Origin: Streptomyces sp. TRM49041
GTDB lineage: Bacteria > Actinomycetota > Actinomycetes > Streptomycetales > Streptomycetaceae
Direction: 5' to 3'
Length of the DNA stretch: 64,000 nucleotides
Assembly (NCBI RefSeq): GCF_008271805.1
Contig: NZ_VSRY01000057.1
Span: 1-64,000, forward strand
Shown here: one piece after another, positions 49,926 through 58,123 of the stretch
How the letters are laid out: each line of letters begins with the position of its first letter
Numbering within the stretch: position 1 is the first letter of the stretch
Notes under the pieces: generated by a model
What the model was told of the DNA's origin: nothing
What the model saw: only the letters and a program-made list of their open reading frames with translations
Database searches by the model: none
Program-made: the position numbers and the translations under genes

Positions 49926-50203
49926 TCACCGCGATCGTGCTCATCAAGACCAGCGTGGACCGCATCCCGGAGATCGCGGAGGCGATCGCCGCACTCGACA
50001 GTGTCAGCGAGGTCTTCTCCGTCACCGGCACCTACGACCTGGTCGCCATGGTGCGGGTGGCGAGCCATGACGACCTGGCGGACGTCATCCCCGGCCGGAT
50101 CAGCAAGATCCCCGGCGTCGTGGCGACGGACACGCATGTCGCGTTCCGCACGTACTCGCAGCACGACCTGGAGGCGGCCTTCTCGATCGGCCTCGACGCC
50201 TAG
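49922..50203 (+). CDS. Stand-alone Lrp/AsnC ligand-binding (RAM) domain protein
   Basis: A 93-aa protein that equals the C-terminal effector domain of Lrp/AsnC regulators (AIVLIKTSVDRIPEIAEAIA, then VFSVTGTYDLVAMVRVASHD). It has no DNA-binding domain. Such small ligand-binding proteins form oligomers and bind amino acids in studied cases. The GTG start overlaps the rhomboid stop by 4 bp (GTGA). The coupling to an intramembrane protease is conserved in Streptomyces as far as I know; its meaning is unclear. Confidence 0.9.
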   Translation: MITAIVLIKTSVDRIPEIAEAIAALDSVSEVFSVTGTYDLVAMVRVASHDDLADVIPGRISKIPGVVATDTHVAFRTYSQHDLEAAFSIGLDA

Positions 50204-50215
50204 CCAGGGCCCCAA

Positions 50216-50233
50216 ATCACCCGTTCGGGTGAT
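50216..50233. terminator. Bidirectional terminator between RAM protein and desulfurase-like genes
   Basis: ATCACCC-GTTC-GGGTGAT is a perfect 7-bp hairpin between convergent stop codons. On the leftward strand TTTGG follows it. Confidence 0.6.
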
Positions 50234-50240
50234 CCAGGCA

Positions 50241-51635
50241 TCAGCCACGGTCGGGCACGCAGCGCCCGTCCTCCGTGCGGTAGCTCCACCGGGCGCCGTC
50301 GCGGACCAGCTCCCGCACGGCCCGGACGAACCGGTCGACGTGCTCGTCCGGCGTCCCCGCGCCGAAGCTGACCCGGATCGCGTTGAGGGACCGCTCCCCC
50401 GGCCCGGCCTCCGGCGCGCCGCACTCCCCCGGCTCCTGCGGGGCGCCGCCGAGCAGCGTCCGGACGAGCGGGTGGGCGCAGAACAGGCCGTCGCGGACAC
50501 CGATGCCGTACTCGGCGGAGAGCGCCGCCGCGAAGTGCGAGCTGTTCCAGCCCTCGACGACGAACGAGATGACGCCGACGCGCGGGGCGTCGTCCCCGAA
50601 GAGCGACAGCACCCGCACCTCGGGCACGCCGGCGAGCCCCTCGCGGACGCGCGCGATCAGCTCCCGCTCACGGGCCACGAGCGCGTCGAACCCGGCCTCG
50701 GTGAGCGCGCGGCAGGCCGAGGCGATGGCGTGGGCACCGATGACGTTGGGCGAGCCGGCCTCGTGGCGGGCGGCCGTGGTGTGCCAGGTGACGTCCACCC
50801 CGCCGTCCGCCCGCCGGGCCACCGCGCGCGAGGCGCCGCCGCCCGCGAGGTACGGCTCGGCCTCCAGCAGCCAGTCCGCCCGCCCGGCGAGCACTCCGGC
50901 CCCGAACGGGGCGTACAGCTTGTGCCCCGAGAAGGCCACCCAGTCCACGTCCAGGGCGGCGATGTCCACCGGGTGGTGCGGCGCCAGCTGGGCGGCGTCC
51001 AGCACGATCCGCGCCCCGTGCGCGTGCGCGGCGGCGGCCAGCTCCCGTACGGGCCACAGCTCACCGGTCACGTTGGAGGCACCCGTCACGCACACCAGGG
51101 CCGGGCCGTAGGGGTCCCGGGCGGCCAGGGCACGCTCCAGCGTCTCCACGGCCCCGCCGGGCGTCCGGGGCGCGTTCAGGTACGTCACGCGGGCGTCCCG
51201 CCAGGGCAGCAGTGACGCGTGGTGCTCCGTCTCGAAGACGAACACCTCGCAGTTGTCCGGGAGTGCGCGGGCCAGGAGGTTCAGCGAGTCGGTCGTCGAG
51301 CGGGTGAACACCACCTCGTCGCCCCGCCGGCAGCCGAGGAACTCGGCGACGGTCCCGCGGCTGTTCTCGAAGAGGTCGGTGGAGAGCTGCGAGAGGTACC
51401 CGGCGCCCCGGTGCACGCTGCCGTAGTACGGCGCGTACGCGGCGACGTCGTCCCACACCCGCTGGAGCGCGGGGGCGCTGGCCGCGTAGTCGAGCGCGGC
51501 GTAGGTGACCTCACCACCGGTGACGAGCGGCACGGTCACGTCCCGCCCGAGAACGGGCAGCTGAACGGGGTTACAGGTGTCGGCGGTGAGGGCGTCGGCG
51601 GTGTCGGCTTCGGCGGTGTTCGGGTACGCGGACAT
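50241..51635 (-). CDS. Cysteine-desulfurase-like class V aminotransferase under SAM-IV control
   Basis: A 464-aa PLP enzyme. The Schiff-base Lys is in AFSGHKLYAPFG; the upstream Asp is in IVLDAAQLAPHHPVD. GVRDGLFCAHPLVR matches the SufS/CsdA-type region that carries the active-site Cys, so sulfur transfer from cysteine is plausible. ATG 51635 has GGGAG upstream. The mRNA leader of about 320 nt contains a SAM-IV riboswitch and a six-codon ORF, so expression should fall when S-adenosylmethionine is high. That links the gene to sulfur amino-acid metabolism rather than to a suf operon. Confidence 0.88.
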   Translation of the reverse strand: MSAYPNTAEADTADALTADTCNPVQLPVLGRDVTVPLVTGGEVTYAALDYAASAPALQRVWDDVAAYAPYYGSVHRGAGYLSQLSTDLFENSRGTVAEFLGCRRGDEVVFTRSTTDSLNLLARALPDNCEVFVFETEHHASLLPWRDARVTYLNAPRTPGGAVETLERALAARDPYGPALVCVTGASNVTGELWPVRELAAAAHAHGARIVLDAAQLAPHHPVDIAALDVDWVAFSGHKLYAPFGAGVLAGRADWLLEAEPYLAGGGASRAVARRADGGVDVTWHTTAARHEAGSPNVIGAHAIASACRALTEAGFDALVARERELIARVREGLAGVPEVRVLSLFGDDAPRVGVISFVVEGWNSSHFAAALSAEYGIGVRDGLFCAHPLVRTLLGGAPQEPGECGAPEAGPGERSLNAIRVSFGAGTPDEHVDRFVRAVRELVRDGARWSYRTEDGRCVPDRG

Positions 51636-51720
51636 GGCGGTATCTCCCGGCAGGACAAGGCGAATGGGGTGAAGGCCCGCAGGGCGGCGGAACGGCCGCG
51701 CCGTACACGGGTGTTGCCTC

Positions 51721-51741
51721 GACGCGCGACGACGACGCGTC
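51721..51741 (-). other. Hairpin between the micro-ORF and the desulfurase-like gene
   Basis: A 6-bp stem (51721-51726 with 51736-51741) with a 9-nt loop in the transcribed leader. It could be a further element of the expression platform; nothing more can be said. Confidence 0.3.
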
Positions 51742-51773
51742 ACGCGGAGGACGAGAAGACGGGGCCGACGGCC

Positions 51774-51794
51774 CTAGCGCATTCGCTTGCTCAC
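51774..51794 (-). CDS. Six-codon ORF (MSKRMR) in the SAM-IV leader
   Basis: GTG-AGC-AAG-CGA-ATG-CGC-TAG encodes MSKRMR. A strong ribosome binding site, GAGGGAG, lies seven bases before the GTG, better than many genes here. It sits between the SAM-IV aptamer and the desulfurase-like gene. A GGGCC/GGCCC stem (51774-51770 with 51766-51762) starts at its stop codon and is followed by CGTCTTCTC. It could be a regulatory leader peptide; its translation is not demonstrated. Confidence 0.4.
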   Translation of the reverse strand: MSKRMR

Positions 51795-51834
51795 GAGTCT
51801 GCTCCCTCGGGACCAGGACCCCAGGGTGTGCAGG

Positions 51835-51959
51835 GGTCCGCGCTTGCCGCGGACCTCTCTGCCCGCGACCTGGTCTTCACCCGGGGCACCCCGCCACGGA
51901 CGGAGGGTTGCCGGACAGCGGGCCGGGGCCGTGGTCGCTGTCACTCATGACCTTGGTGC
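51835..51959 (-). ncRNA. SAM-IV riboswitch
   Basis: The leader on the leftward strand carries the actinobacterial SAM-IV pattern: AAGGTCATGAGTGACAGCGA, then CCGGCAACCCTCC, then GGGGTGCCCCGGGTGAAGACC. GGTC and GACC close the central helix. The extra 3' hairpin GGTCCGC/GCGGACC is at 51855-51835. A promoter TTGCGC (51991-51986) and CAAGAT (51969-51964), 16 bp apart, starts RNA close to the aptamer's 5' edge. A second stem (GGACCCC/GGGGTCC, 51839-51816) competes with the 3' hairpin and may be the switch. Confidence 0.85.
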
Positions 51960-52055
51960 AGCATCTTGCCATACGGACGGGACGGCGCAAGTCGGGTCCG
52001 CATACGGGACGGTGCGGCGCTCGTCCTCGAACCTGCGGCACCCCGCCGGACGGGC

Positions 52056-52110
52056 TGAGGGTCAGCCCTTCCGGCGTTCGAGGAGCGGGGATTCGGGGGC
52101 GCAGCCCCCG
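52056..52110. repeat. Streptomyces-type palindromic intergenic repeat after trpD
   Basis: The stretch running from GGGCTGAGGGTCAGCCC through TTCCGGCGTTCGAGGAGC to the stem CGGGGGC-GCA-GCCCCCG (52094-52110) has the form of a repeat often seen between Streptomyces genes. It lies just after the trpD stop and probably also acts as its terminator. Recognition is from memory; copy number cannot be tested here. Confidence 0.5.
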
Positions 52111-52117
52111 CCCAGAC

Positions 52118-53182
52118 CTACCGGTTGCTCGCTCGCACCCATCGCTCCAGCGCCTCCCGGGCCGCGCCCGAGTCGATGGACTCGGCGGCCTTCGCCATGC
52201 CCGCCCGGATCTGCTCCGGCAGCGTCGCCTCCGACGGCTCCAGCGCCACCAGCGCCGCCGCCGAGTTGAGCAGCACCGCGTCCCGGACGGGCCCGGTCCC
52301 GCCGGCCAGCAGCCGGCGGGCGACGTCCGCGTTGTACGAGGCGTCCGCGCCGCGCAGGGCCTCCACCGGCACCAGGTCGATGCCCACGTCGCGCGGGTCG
52401 AAGGCTTCCTCGCGGACCGCGCCGTCCCGGACGACCCAGACCCGTGACGTCGCCGTCGTCGTCAGCTCGTCCAGCCCGTCGTCACCGCGGAACACCAGCG
52501 CCGACGAGCCGCGCTCGGCCAGGACGCCGGCCATGATGGGGGCCATCCGGGCGTCCGCGACACCCGTCGCCTGGGCGCGCACCCGGGCCGGGTTCGTCAG
52601 CGGGCCCAGGAAGTTGAACGTCGTGCGGATGCCGAGCTCCTTACGGGCCGACGCGACATGCCGCAGCGCCGGGTGGAACTTCACCGCGAAGCAGAACGTG
52701 ATCCCGGCCTCCTCGGCCACCTCCGCCACCCGCTCCGGGGTCAGCTCCAGGTTGACGCCGAGCTTCTCAAGGACGTCCGAGGCACCGGAGGCGGACGACG
52801 CCGCGCGGTTGCCGTGCTTGACGACCTTCGCGCCCGTACCGGCGACGACTATCGCCGACATGGTGGAGATGTTGACGGTCTTCGCGCCGTCGCCGCCCGT
52901 GCCGACGATGTCGACGGACGGCCCGGGGACGTCGATGGTCCTGGCGTGCCCGTACATCGTGCGGACGAGCCCGGAGATCTCCTCGACGGTCTCGCCCTTG
53001 GCGCGCAGCGCGACGGCGAACCCGGCGATCTGCGCGTCGGTGGCCTCGCCCCGGAGGATCCGGTCCATCGCCCAGGCGGTCGCGTCGGCGCTCTGGTCCC
53101 GCCCGTAGAGGAGGGCGTCGAGGACCTCGGGCCAGGAGCGGCCCGCAGTGGTCGGTCCTCCAGCGGGTTGCACAGCGCTCAT
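52118..53182 (-). CDS. trpD: Anthranilate phosphoribosyltransferase
   Basis: A 354-aa enzyme that joins anthranilate and PRPP, the second step of tryptophan synthesis. Motifs: the PRPP-binding [40 protein letters not shown] (the metal and anthranilate site), and [12 protein letters not shown]. Also present are the glycosyltransferase-family N-terminal helices ([20 protein letters not shown]). ATG start. It stands apart from the trpEG gene at 24.6 kb and has no Trp-codon leader that I can see. It is the last gene before the qcr operon, on the same strand. Confidence 0.96.
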   Translation of the reverse strand: MSAVQPAGGPTTAGRSWPEVLDALLYGRDQSADATAWAMDRILRGEATDAQIAGFAVALRAKGETVEEISGLVRTMYGHARTIDVPGPSVDIVGTGGDGAKTVNISTMSAIVVAGTGAKVVKHGNRAASSASGASDVLEKLGVNLELTPERVAEVAEEAGITFCFAVKFHPALRHVASARKELGIRTTFNFLGPLTNPARVRAQATGVADARMAPIMAGVLAERGSSALVFRGDDGLDELTTTATSRVWVVRDGAVREEAFDPRDVGIDLVPVEALRGADASYNADVARRLLAGGTGPVRDAVLLNSAAALVALEPSEATLPEQIRAGMAKAAESIDSGAAREALERWVRASNR

Positions 53183-53246
53183 GGTCGCTCCCAGGTCCGT
53201 GACGGATGAGACGGTGACCAGCCTATCGAGCCGCGGGGACGGCGAA

Positions 53247-53275
53247 GAGCCCCGTCCGATGATTGGACGGGGCTC
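53247..53275 (-). terminator. Terminator of the qcr operon
   Basis: A perfect 11-bp stem (53247-53257 with 53265-53275) with a 7-nt loop, about 30 bp after the leftward qcrB stop. Confidence 0.75.
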
Positions 53276-53303
53276 TCGCCGTGGCGACCTTCAGGTCGGA
53301 GGA

Positions 53304-54953
53304 TCAGTGGTGGCCGTGGCCGCTGCTGATCTCCTTGTACTCCTCCGACGTGGCCTTGGGGATCTGGTTCCCCACGCCGAAGTAGCCCTTGCTGAGCTTC
53401 GCGCGGAGCTTCTCCTTGCGGGTCGGCTTCCGCTCGACGCCGTTCTCGTCGACCGTCGGGCCGATCTCGGCGGGCGTGTACTGCTCGTGCGCGGTGAGCG
53501 CGTGCAGCTGGGCCTGGCTGAGCGGCTCGTGGACCTCGACGAACTCACCGTGCGGCAGCCGCTTGATGATGCCGGTCTCGCGACCGTGCAGCACCTTCTC
53601 GCGGTCGCGCCGCTGGAGACCCAGGCAGATCCGCTTGGTGGCGACGAACGCGAGGATCGGTCCGACGAAGAAGAAGATCCGGACGAACCAGGTGACCGCG
53701 TTGATCGACAGGTGGAAGTGGGTGGCGACGATGTCGTTGCCACCGCCGATCAGCATGATCATGTAGCCCGTGACCCAGGCGACACCGAGCGCGGTGCGGG
53801 TCGGGGCGTTGCGCGGACGGTCCAGGATGTGGTGCTCGCGCTTGTCCCCGGTGATCCAGGACTCGATGAACGGGTAGAGCGCGATCGCGGCCAGCATCAC
53901 ACCGAAGAGCACGAGCGGGATGAACACACCCAGGACGAGCGTGTGACCCCAGACGTTGATCTCCCAGCCCGGCATGGCACGGACCAGACCCTCGGCGAAG
54001 CCCATGTACCAGTCGGGCTGGGCGCCGGTGGACACCATGTCCGGGCGGTACGGGCCGAGGGCCCACACCGGGTTGATGGTGAACAGCGCGGCGATGATCG
54101 CGACGACACCGAAGACCAGGAAGAAGAAGCCTCCGGCCTTGGCCATGTAGACCGGCAGCAGCGGCATGCCCACGACGTTCTTGTTCGTCCGGCCGGGACC
54201 GGGGAACTGCGTGTGCTTGTGGTAGAAGACCAGGATCAGGTGCGCCACCACGAGGCCGAGCATGATGCCCGGCAGCAGCAGGATGTGGATCGAGTAGAAC
54301 CGGGCCACCATGTCGTGGCCGGGGAACTCCCCGCCGAACAGGAACATCGAGATGTACGTGCCGACGATCGGCACGGACAGGATCGCGCCCTGTGTGAAGC
54401 GGACACCGGTGCCGGAGAGCAGGTCGTCCGGGAGCGAGTAGCCGGTGAAACCGGTGAACATGCCCAGGACGAACAGCAGGAAGCCGAACAGCCAGTTGAT
54501 CTCACGCGGCTTGCGGAACGCGCCGGTGAAGAAGACGCGCATCATGTGCACGAACATGCCGGCGAGGAAGATCAGCGCGGCCCAGTGGTGGATCTGGCGG
54601 ATGAGCAGACCACCGCGGACGTCGAAGCTGATGTCCAGCGTCGACGCGTAGGCCTCCGTCATCCGGATGCCCTGCATCGGCACGTACGAGCCGTGGTACT
54701 CGATCTCGTTCATGCTCGGGTGGAAGAACAGCGTCAGATACACACCCGTGAGGATGATGATGATGAAGGTGTAGAGGCAGATCTCACCCAGCATGAAGGA
54801 CCAGTGGTCCGGGAAGATCTTGCGCATGTTGGCCTTGGCCAGGGAGTAGATCCCGAGCCGGCCGTCCGCCCAGTCGGCCACCCGCTCACCGGCGGGTGCC
54901 TTCCGCTGCCCCGGCGCGCTGGCGCCCGACGGATTCGTTGTTGCGGTGCTCAT
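53304..54953 (-). CDS. qcrB: Cytochrome bc1 complex cytochrome b subunit
   Basis: A 549-aa actinobacterial cytochrome b, longer than the usual 380-430 because of a C-terminal extension (HALTAHEQYTPAEIGPTVDE). Eight or so membrane segments hold two haems b in the family. Visible blocks include IHHWAALIFLAGMFVHMMRV, the Qo-site loop LPDDLLSGTGVRF, FSIHILLLPGIMLGLVVAH-like helix (in YSIHILLLPG), and GPYRPDMVSTGAQPDWYMGF. It oxidises menaquinol in the complex III-IV supercomplex. It is the last gene of ctaE-qcrC-qcrA-qcrB; its ATG overlaps the qcrA stop by 4 bp. Confidence 0.96.
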   Translation of the reverse strand: MSTATTNPSGASAPGQRKAPAGERVADWADGRLGIYSLAKANMRKIFPDHWSFMLGEICLYTFIIIILTGVYLTLFFHPSMNEIEYHGSYVPMQGIRMTEAYASTLDISFDVRGGLLIRQIHHWAALIFLAGMFVHMMRVFFTGAFRKPREINWLFGFLLFVLGMFTGFTGYSLPDDLLSGTGVRFTQGAILSVPIVGTYISMFLFGGEFPGHDMVARFYSIHILLLPGIMLGLVVAHLILVFYHKHTQFPGPGRTNKNVVGMPLLPVYMAKAGGFFFLVFGVVAIIAALFTINPVWALGPYRPDMVSTGAQPDWYMGFAEGLVRAMPGWEINVWGHTLVLGVFIPLVLFGVMLAAIALYPFIESWITGDKREHHILDRPRNAPTRTALGVAWVTGYMIMLIGGGNDIVATHFHLSINAVTWFVRIFFFVGPILAFVATKRICLGLQRRDREKVLHGRETGIIKRLPHGEFVEVHEPLSQAQLHALTAHEQYTPAEIGPTVDENGVERKPTRKEKLRAKLSKGYFGVGNQIPKATSEEYKEISSGHGHH

Positions 54954-55999
54954 CCGCGCTCCCAGAATGCAGGACCGACCGGCTCCTCGAAGTCGCCGAG
55001 CGCCTCGAGGAAGCCCTCGTCATTGACGCCGATCCGCAGCTGCGGAAGGGCGTGACCGGCAGGGCCGAAGATGACGCGGGCGCCGTCGGAGAGGTCGAAG
55101 GTGGACTGGTGACACGGGCAGAGGGCGTGGTGGGTCTGCTGCTCGTACAGCGAGACCGGGCAGCCCACATGGGTGCAGATCTTGGAGAACGCGACGATGC
55201 CCTCGTGCGACCACTCGAGCTCGCGCCGGTCCTTGATGTCCTCCGGCTCCAGCCGGACGATCATCAGGGCATCCTTGGCGATCTTGGTGTTGAAGTCGTG
55301 GTCCTCCTCGCTCAGGCCCTCCGGCATGGCGAAGGTGAGCGAACCGACCGTGAGGTCCTCGGGGCGCAGCGGCTCGTTCGTGTTCATGTTGATGAGCTGC
55401 TTGCCCCTGGCCCACGAGGTGTGGAAGAGCTTCTTCTCGGGCAGCGGGCCCAGCTCGCGCAGGAGCACGACACCGGAGAGCGGCACCATGGCGAGCGCGC
55501 CGAACATGGTGTTGCGGATCAGCTTGCGGCGGCCGAGCGCGGACTCCTGGGCGCCCTCCGCGAAGTCGGCCATGACCTTGGACCTGACCTCGGGCGAAGC
55601 CTCGATCGGGTGACGGTCGTCGGCGACCTCCACGTCCGACATCAGCGTGCGGGCCCAGTGGACCGCGCCCGCGCCGATGCAGAACAGGGAGATGCCCATC
55701 GTCATGCCGAGCGCCACGTGCAGGATGCTCACGTGGCCCAGCGGCCAGATGTAGACGATCTTGTCGACGTCGAAGGCGACGAACGAGGCGATGAAGCCGA
55801 CCGTGGCCAGCATCGACACCGTGAAGAGCAGGGCGACCGTGCGCTCGGAGCGCTTGGCGGCCCGCTCGTCGATGTCCTGGACGCGGGGCTTGTGGGGCGG
55901 CAGCCCCGGGTCGGCGAACGGGTTCTCGGCTACCGCCGTGCCGTGCGCGGTGTCCTGCTCGCTCGGCAGGCTCTCTTCGGAAATCTCTTGGCTACTCAT
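54950..55999 (-). CDS. qcrA: Rieske iron-sulfur subunit of the bc1 complex
   Basis: A 349-aa Rieske protein. Cluster ligands are in CTHVGCP and CPCHQSTF (Cys-x-His and Cys-x2-His), with bridging Cys in each. Unlike the usual single-anchor Rieske proteins, three hydrophobic segments precede the domain (about residues 60-200), as in other actinobacteria. The N-terminus is acidic and cytosolic. It overlaps qcrC and qcrB by 4 bp on each side, so the three subunits are made in fixed order. It passes electrons from menaquinol to the dihaem cytochrome c subunit. Confidence 0.96.
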   Translation of the reverse strand: MSSQEISEESLPSEQDTAHGTAVAENPFADPGLPPHKPRVQDIDERAAKRSERTVALLFTVSMLATVGFIASFVAFDVDKIVYIWPLGHVSILHVALGMTMGISLFCIGAGAVHWARTLMSDVEVADDRHPIEASPEVRSKVMADFAEGAQESALGRRKLIRNTMFGALAMVPLSGVVLLRELGPLPEKKLFHTSWARGKQLINMNTNEPLRPEDLTVGSLTFAMPEGLSEEDHDFNTKIAKDALMIVRLEPEDIKDRRELEWSHEGIVAFSKICTHVGCPVSLYEQQTHHALCPCHQSTFDLSDGARVIFGPAGHALPQLRIGVNDEGFLEALGDFEEPVGPAFWERG

Positions 56000-56805
56000 G
56001 ACTTCTTGGCCTTAGCGGTGTGGGCGGCGACCCAGACGGCGACAGCGATCAGCGAACCCAGACCGAAGATCCAGCCGAACAGGCCTTCGCTGACCGGTCC
56101 GAGACCGCCCAGACCGAAGCCGCCGGGGGACGGCGTCTCGTCACCGTTCACGGCCTTGACGTACGCGATGATGTCCTTCTTCTCCTTCTCCGGCATCACC
56201 GTGTCGGGGAAGGCGGGCATGTTCTGCGGGCCGGTCTGCATGGCCTCGTAGATGTGCTTCTCGCTGACGCCCCCGAGGTTCGGCGCGTACTTGCCCTCGG
56301 TGAGCGCGCCGCCCTCGCCGGTGAAGTTGTGGCACTGGGCGCAGTTGTTGCGGAACAGCTCGCCGCCCTTGGCGATGTCCGCGCCTTCCACGCTGTACTG
56401 CTTCTCGGTGGGCGTGATCGGTCCGGCGCCGAGCGACGCGATGTATGCCGCGAGCTGGTCGATCTGGGCCTGGTCGTAGACCTTCGGCTTGCTCGGGACC
56501 TGGGCGCCCGGCTGCTGCGCGGGCATACGGCCGGTAGCGACCTGGAAGTCCACGGCGGCCGAGCCGACGCCGATCAGGGACGGGCCGTCGGAGGTGCCCT
56601 GACCGCCGGTGCCGTGGCAGCTGGCGCAGCCGACGGTGTAGAGCTTCTTGCCCTCCTCGATGGCGAGGGACTGGGCGGTCTCATCGGCCTGTGCCGTGCT
56701 CGCGGGCGCGAACGCGGCGTACAGCCCCCCAGTGGCCGCCAGCGCGAGAAGTAGGACGACGACCGCCGCCAGCGGATGGCGTCGTCGTGCGGAGAGCTTT
56801 TTCAC
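55996..56805 (-). CDS. qcrC: Dihaem cytochrome c subunit of the bc1 complex
   Basis: A 269-aa membrane-bound cytochrome c. Two haem motifs are visible, CASCH near residue 60 and CAQCH near 160; Met-containing loops follow (NMPAFPDTVMPEKEKKD). An N-terminal membrane anchor and a C-terminal segment (LGSLIAVAVWVAAHTAK) bracket the haem domains on the outer face. This dihaem form replaces the soluble cytochrome c in actinobacteria and carries electrons straight to the aa3 oxidase. GTG start. It is 65 bp after ctaE and overlaps qcrA by 4 bp. Confidence 0.96.
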   Translation of the reverse strand: MKKLSARRRHPLAAVVVLLLALAATGGLYAAFAPASTAQADETAQSLAIEEGKKLYTVGCASCHGTGGQGTSDGPSLIGVGSAAVDFQVATGRMPAQQPGAQVPSKPKVYDQAQIDQLAAYIASLGAGPITPTEKQYSVEGADIAKGGELFRNNCAQCHNFTGEGGALTEGKYAPNLGGVSEKHIYEAMQTGPQNMPAFPDTVMPEKEKKDIIAYVKAVNGDETPSPGGFGLGGLGPVSEGLFGWIFGLGSLIAVAVWVAAHTAKAKKS

Positions 56806-56870
56806 GGATTACCCCGGTGTCAGGATCTTCTGCGTCGATGCTTGCTGGATGTGTCGGGCGGTGCGCCCGA

Positions 56871-57491
56871 TTACTTGATCATGTAGATCGTGGCGAAGAG
56901 GCCGATCCAGACGACATCGACGAAGTGCCAGTAGTAGGACACGACGATGGCGGCGGTTGCCTGCTCATGAGTGAACCGCTTGGCTGCGTACGTCCGGCCG
57001 AGGACCAGCAGGAAGGCGATGAGTCCGCCCGTCACATGCAGTCCGTGGAAGCCGGTCGTCAGGTAGAACACGGAACCGTACGGGTCGGAGGAGAGCGAGA
57101 GACCCGCGTCCTTGACCAGCTCGGTGTACTCGAGGACCTGGCCGCCGATGAAGATCGCGCCCATGATGAACGTCACGATGAACCAGGTGCGCAGCTTCTT
57201 CACGTCGCCGCGCTCGGCGGCGAAGACGCCGAGCTGACACGTGAGGGAGGAGAGCACCAGGATCGTGGTGTTGGTCGCCGAGAACGGGAAGTTCAGGTGT
57301 TCGGCCTGCTGCGCCCAGTATTCGGCACCCGTTACCGATCGCAGGGTGAAGTACATCGCGAAGAGGGCCGCGAAGAACATCAGCTCGGAACTCAGCCAGA
57401 TGATGGTTCCGACGCTGGTGAGGTTCGGCCGATTGACCGACGGGTGCGCGTGCCCGGTATCTACTGTCGTTGCTGTCGCCACGACCGACAT
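56871..57491 (-). CDS. ctaE: Cytochrome c oxidase subunit III
   Basis: A 206-aa membrane protein with five to seven hydrophobic segments. Family blocks are [20 protein letters not shown] and [17 protein letters not shown], ending in [20 protein letters not shown]. It is part of the aa3 oxidase. The ATG at 57491 is embedded in a perfect 10-bp inverted repeat (57482-57502), and the nearest Shine-Dalgarno-like sequence (GGAGTGAGGG) is about 20 bases upstream. It heads the ctaE-qcrCAB operon, so whatever acts at this palindrome could set the level of the whole bc1 complex. Confidence 0.95.
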   Translation of the reverse strand: MSVVATATTVDTGHAHPSVNRPNLTSVGTIIWLSSELMFFAALFAMYFTLRSVTGAEYWAQQAEHLNFPFSATNTTILVLSSLTCQLGVFAAERGDVKKLRTWFIVTFIMGAIFIGGQVLEYTELVKDAGLSLSSDPYGSVFYLTTGFHGLHVTGGLIAFLLVLGRTYAAKRFTHEQATAAIVVSYYWHFVDVVWIGLFATIYMIK

Positions 57492-57502
57492 TATGTCGGT
57501 CG
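57482..57502. promoter_or_regulatory. Perfect palindrome over the ctaE start codon
   Basis: CGACCGACAT-T-ATGTCGGTCG is a 10-bp inverted repeat with a 1-bp centre. On the ctaE strand the ATG lies in the second arm. It could be an operator or an RNA hairpin that hides the start codon. Confidence 0.5.
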
Positions 57503-57682
57503 CTTATCCCGCCCTCACTCCGGGGGGTGCCGTTCGGAGTGTCCCCGCCCTCGGCCAGCGGCGTCGGCTGACCCGGACGGCCCATCGAAGCGGTGTCCGA
57601 ACCGGTGTTGACCGGCGGTGGGACGGAGTAGCATCCGCCGCATCGGTTACCGAGCACTGCCACGTACGAACTCGGAGGAACC

Positions 57683-58084
57683 ATGCAGTCCAGCGCCACC
57701 GTACTGGTCTACAGCGACGACGCGAACACCCGCGCGCAGGTGCGGCTGGCTGCCGGGCGGAGGCCCGCTGCCGACGTTCCCCCGGTCGAGTACATCGAGT
57801 GTGCGACGCTCCCGGCGGTCCTGGAGCGGCTGGAGAAGGGCGGCGTCGACGTCTGTGTGCTGGACGGCGAGGCCGTGCCGGCGGGCGGGATGGGCGTGTG
57901 CCGGCAGATCAAGGACGAGGTGTTCCAGTGCCCGCCCGTACTGCTGCTGATCGGGCGGCCGCAGGACGCGTGGCTGGCGACGTGGAGCCGGGCCGAAGCG
58001 GCGGTGACGCTGCCGGTCGACCCGGTGGAGCTGGCGGAGTCGCTGGCGGGGCTGCTGCGGAGCCATCTGTCGGTGGAGGCCTGA
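57683..58084 (+). CDS. Receiver-like protein next to ctaE
   Basis: A 133-aa single-domain protein with a receiver (CheY-like) fold: acidic residues in YSDDANTR near the start, a candidate acceptor Asp in VCVLDGEAV, and a C-terminal TLPVDPVELAESLAGLL. The Lys that precedes the conserved Pro in true receivers appears as Val (LPVDP), so normal phosphorylation is doubtful. The ATG follows GGAGGAACC. It is divergent from the ctaE-qcr operon and lies between it and the ctaF-ctaD-ctaC operon, which makes a respiratory role tempting but unproven. Confidence 0.75.
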   Translation: MQSSATVLVYSDDANTRAQVRLAAGRRPAADVPPVEYIECATLPAVLERLEKGGVDVCVLDGEAVPAGGMGVCRQIKDEVFQCPPVLLLIGRPQDAWLATWSRAEAAVTLPVDPVELAESLAGLLRSHLSVEA

Positions 58085-58123
58085 GGACACGGCGCCGCCG
58101 GCCCCGCGCCGCGGAGCGGGCCG

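Noticed and set aside
57482..57502. Rex redox-sensor operator at ctaE
   Set aside because: The palindrome CGACCGACAT/ATGTCGGTCG does not resemble TGTGAAC-N-TTCACA.
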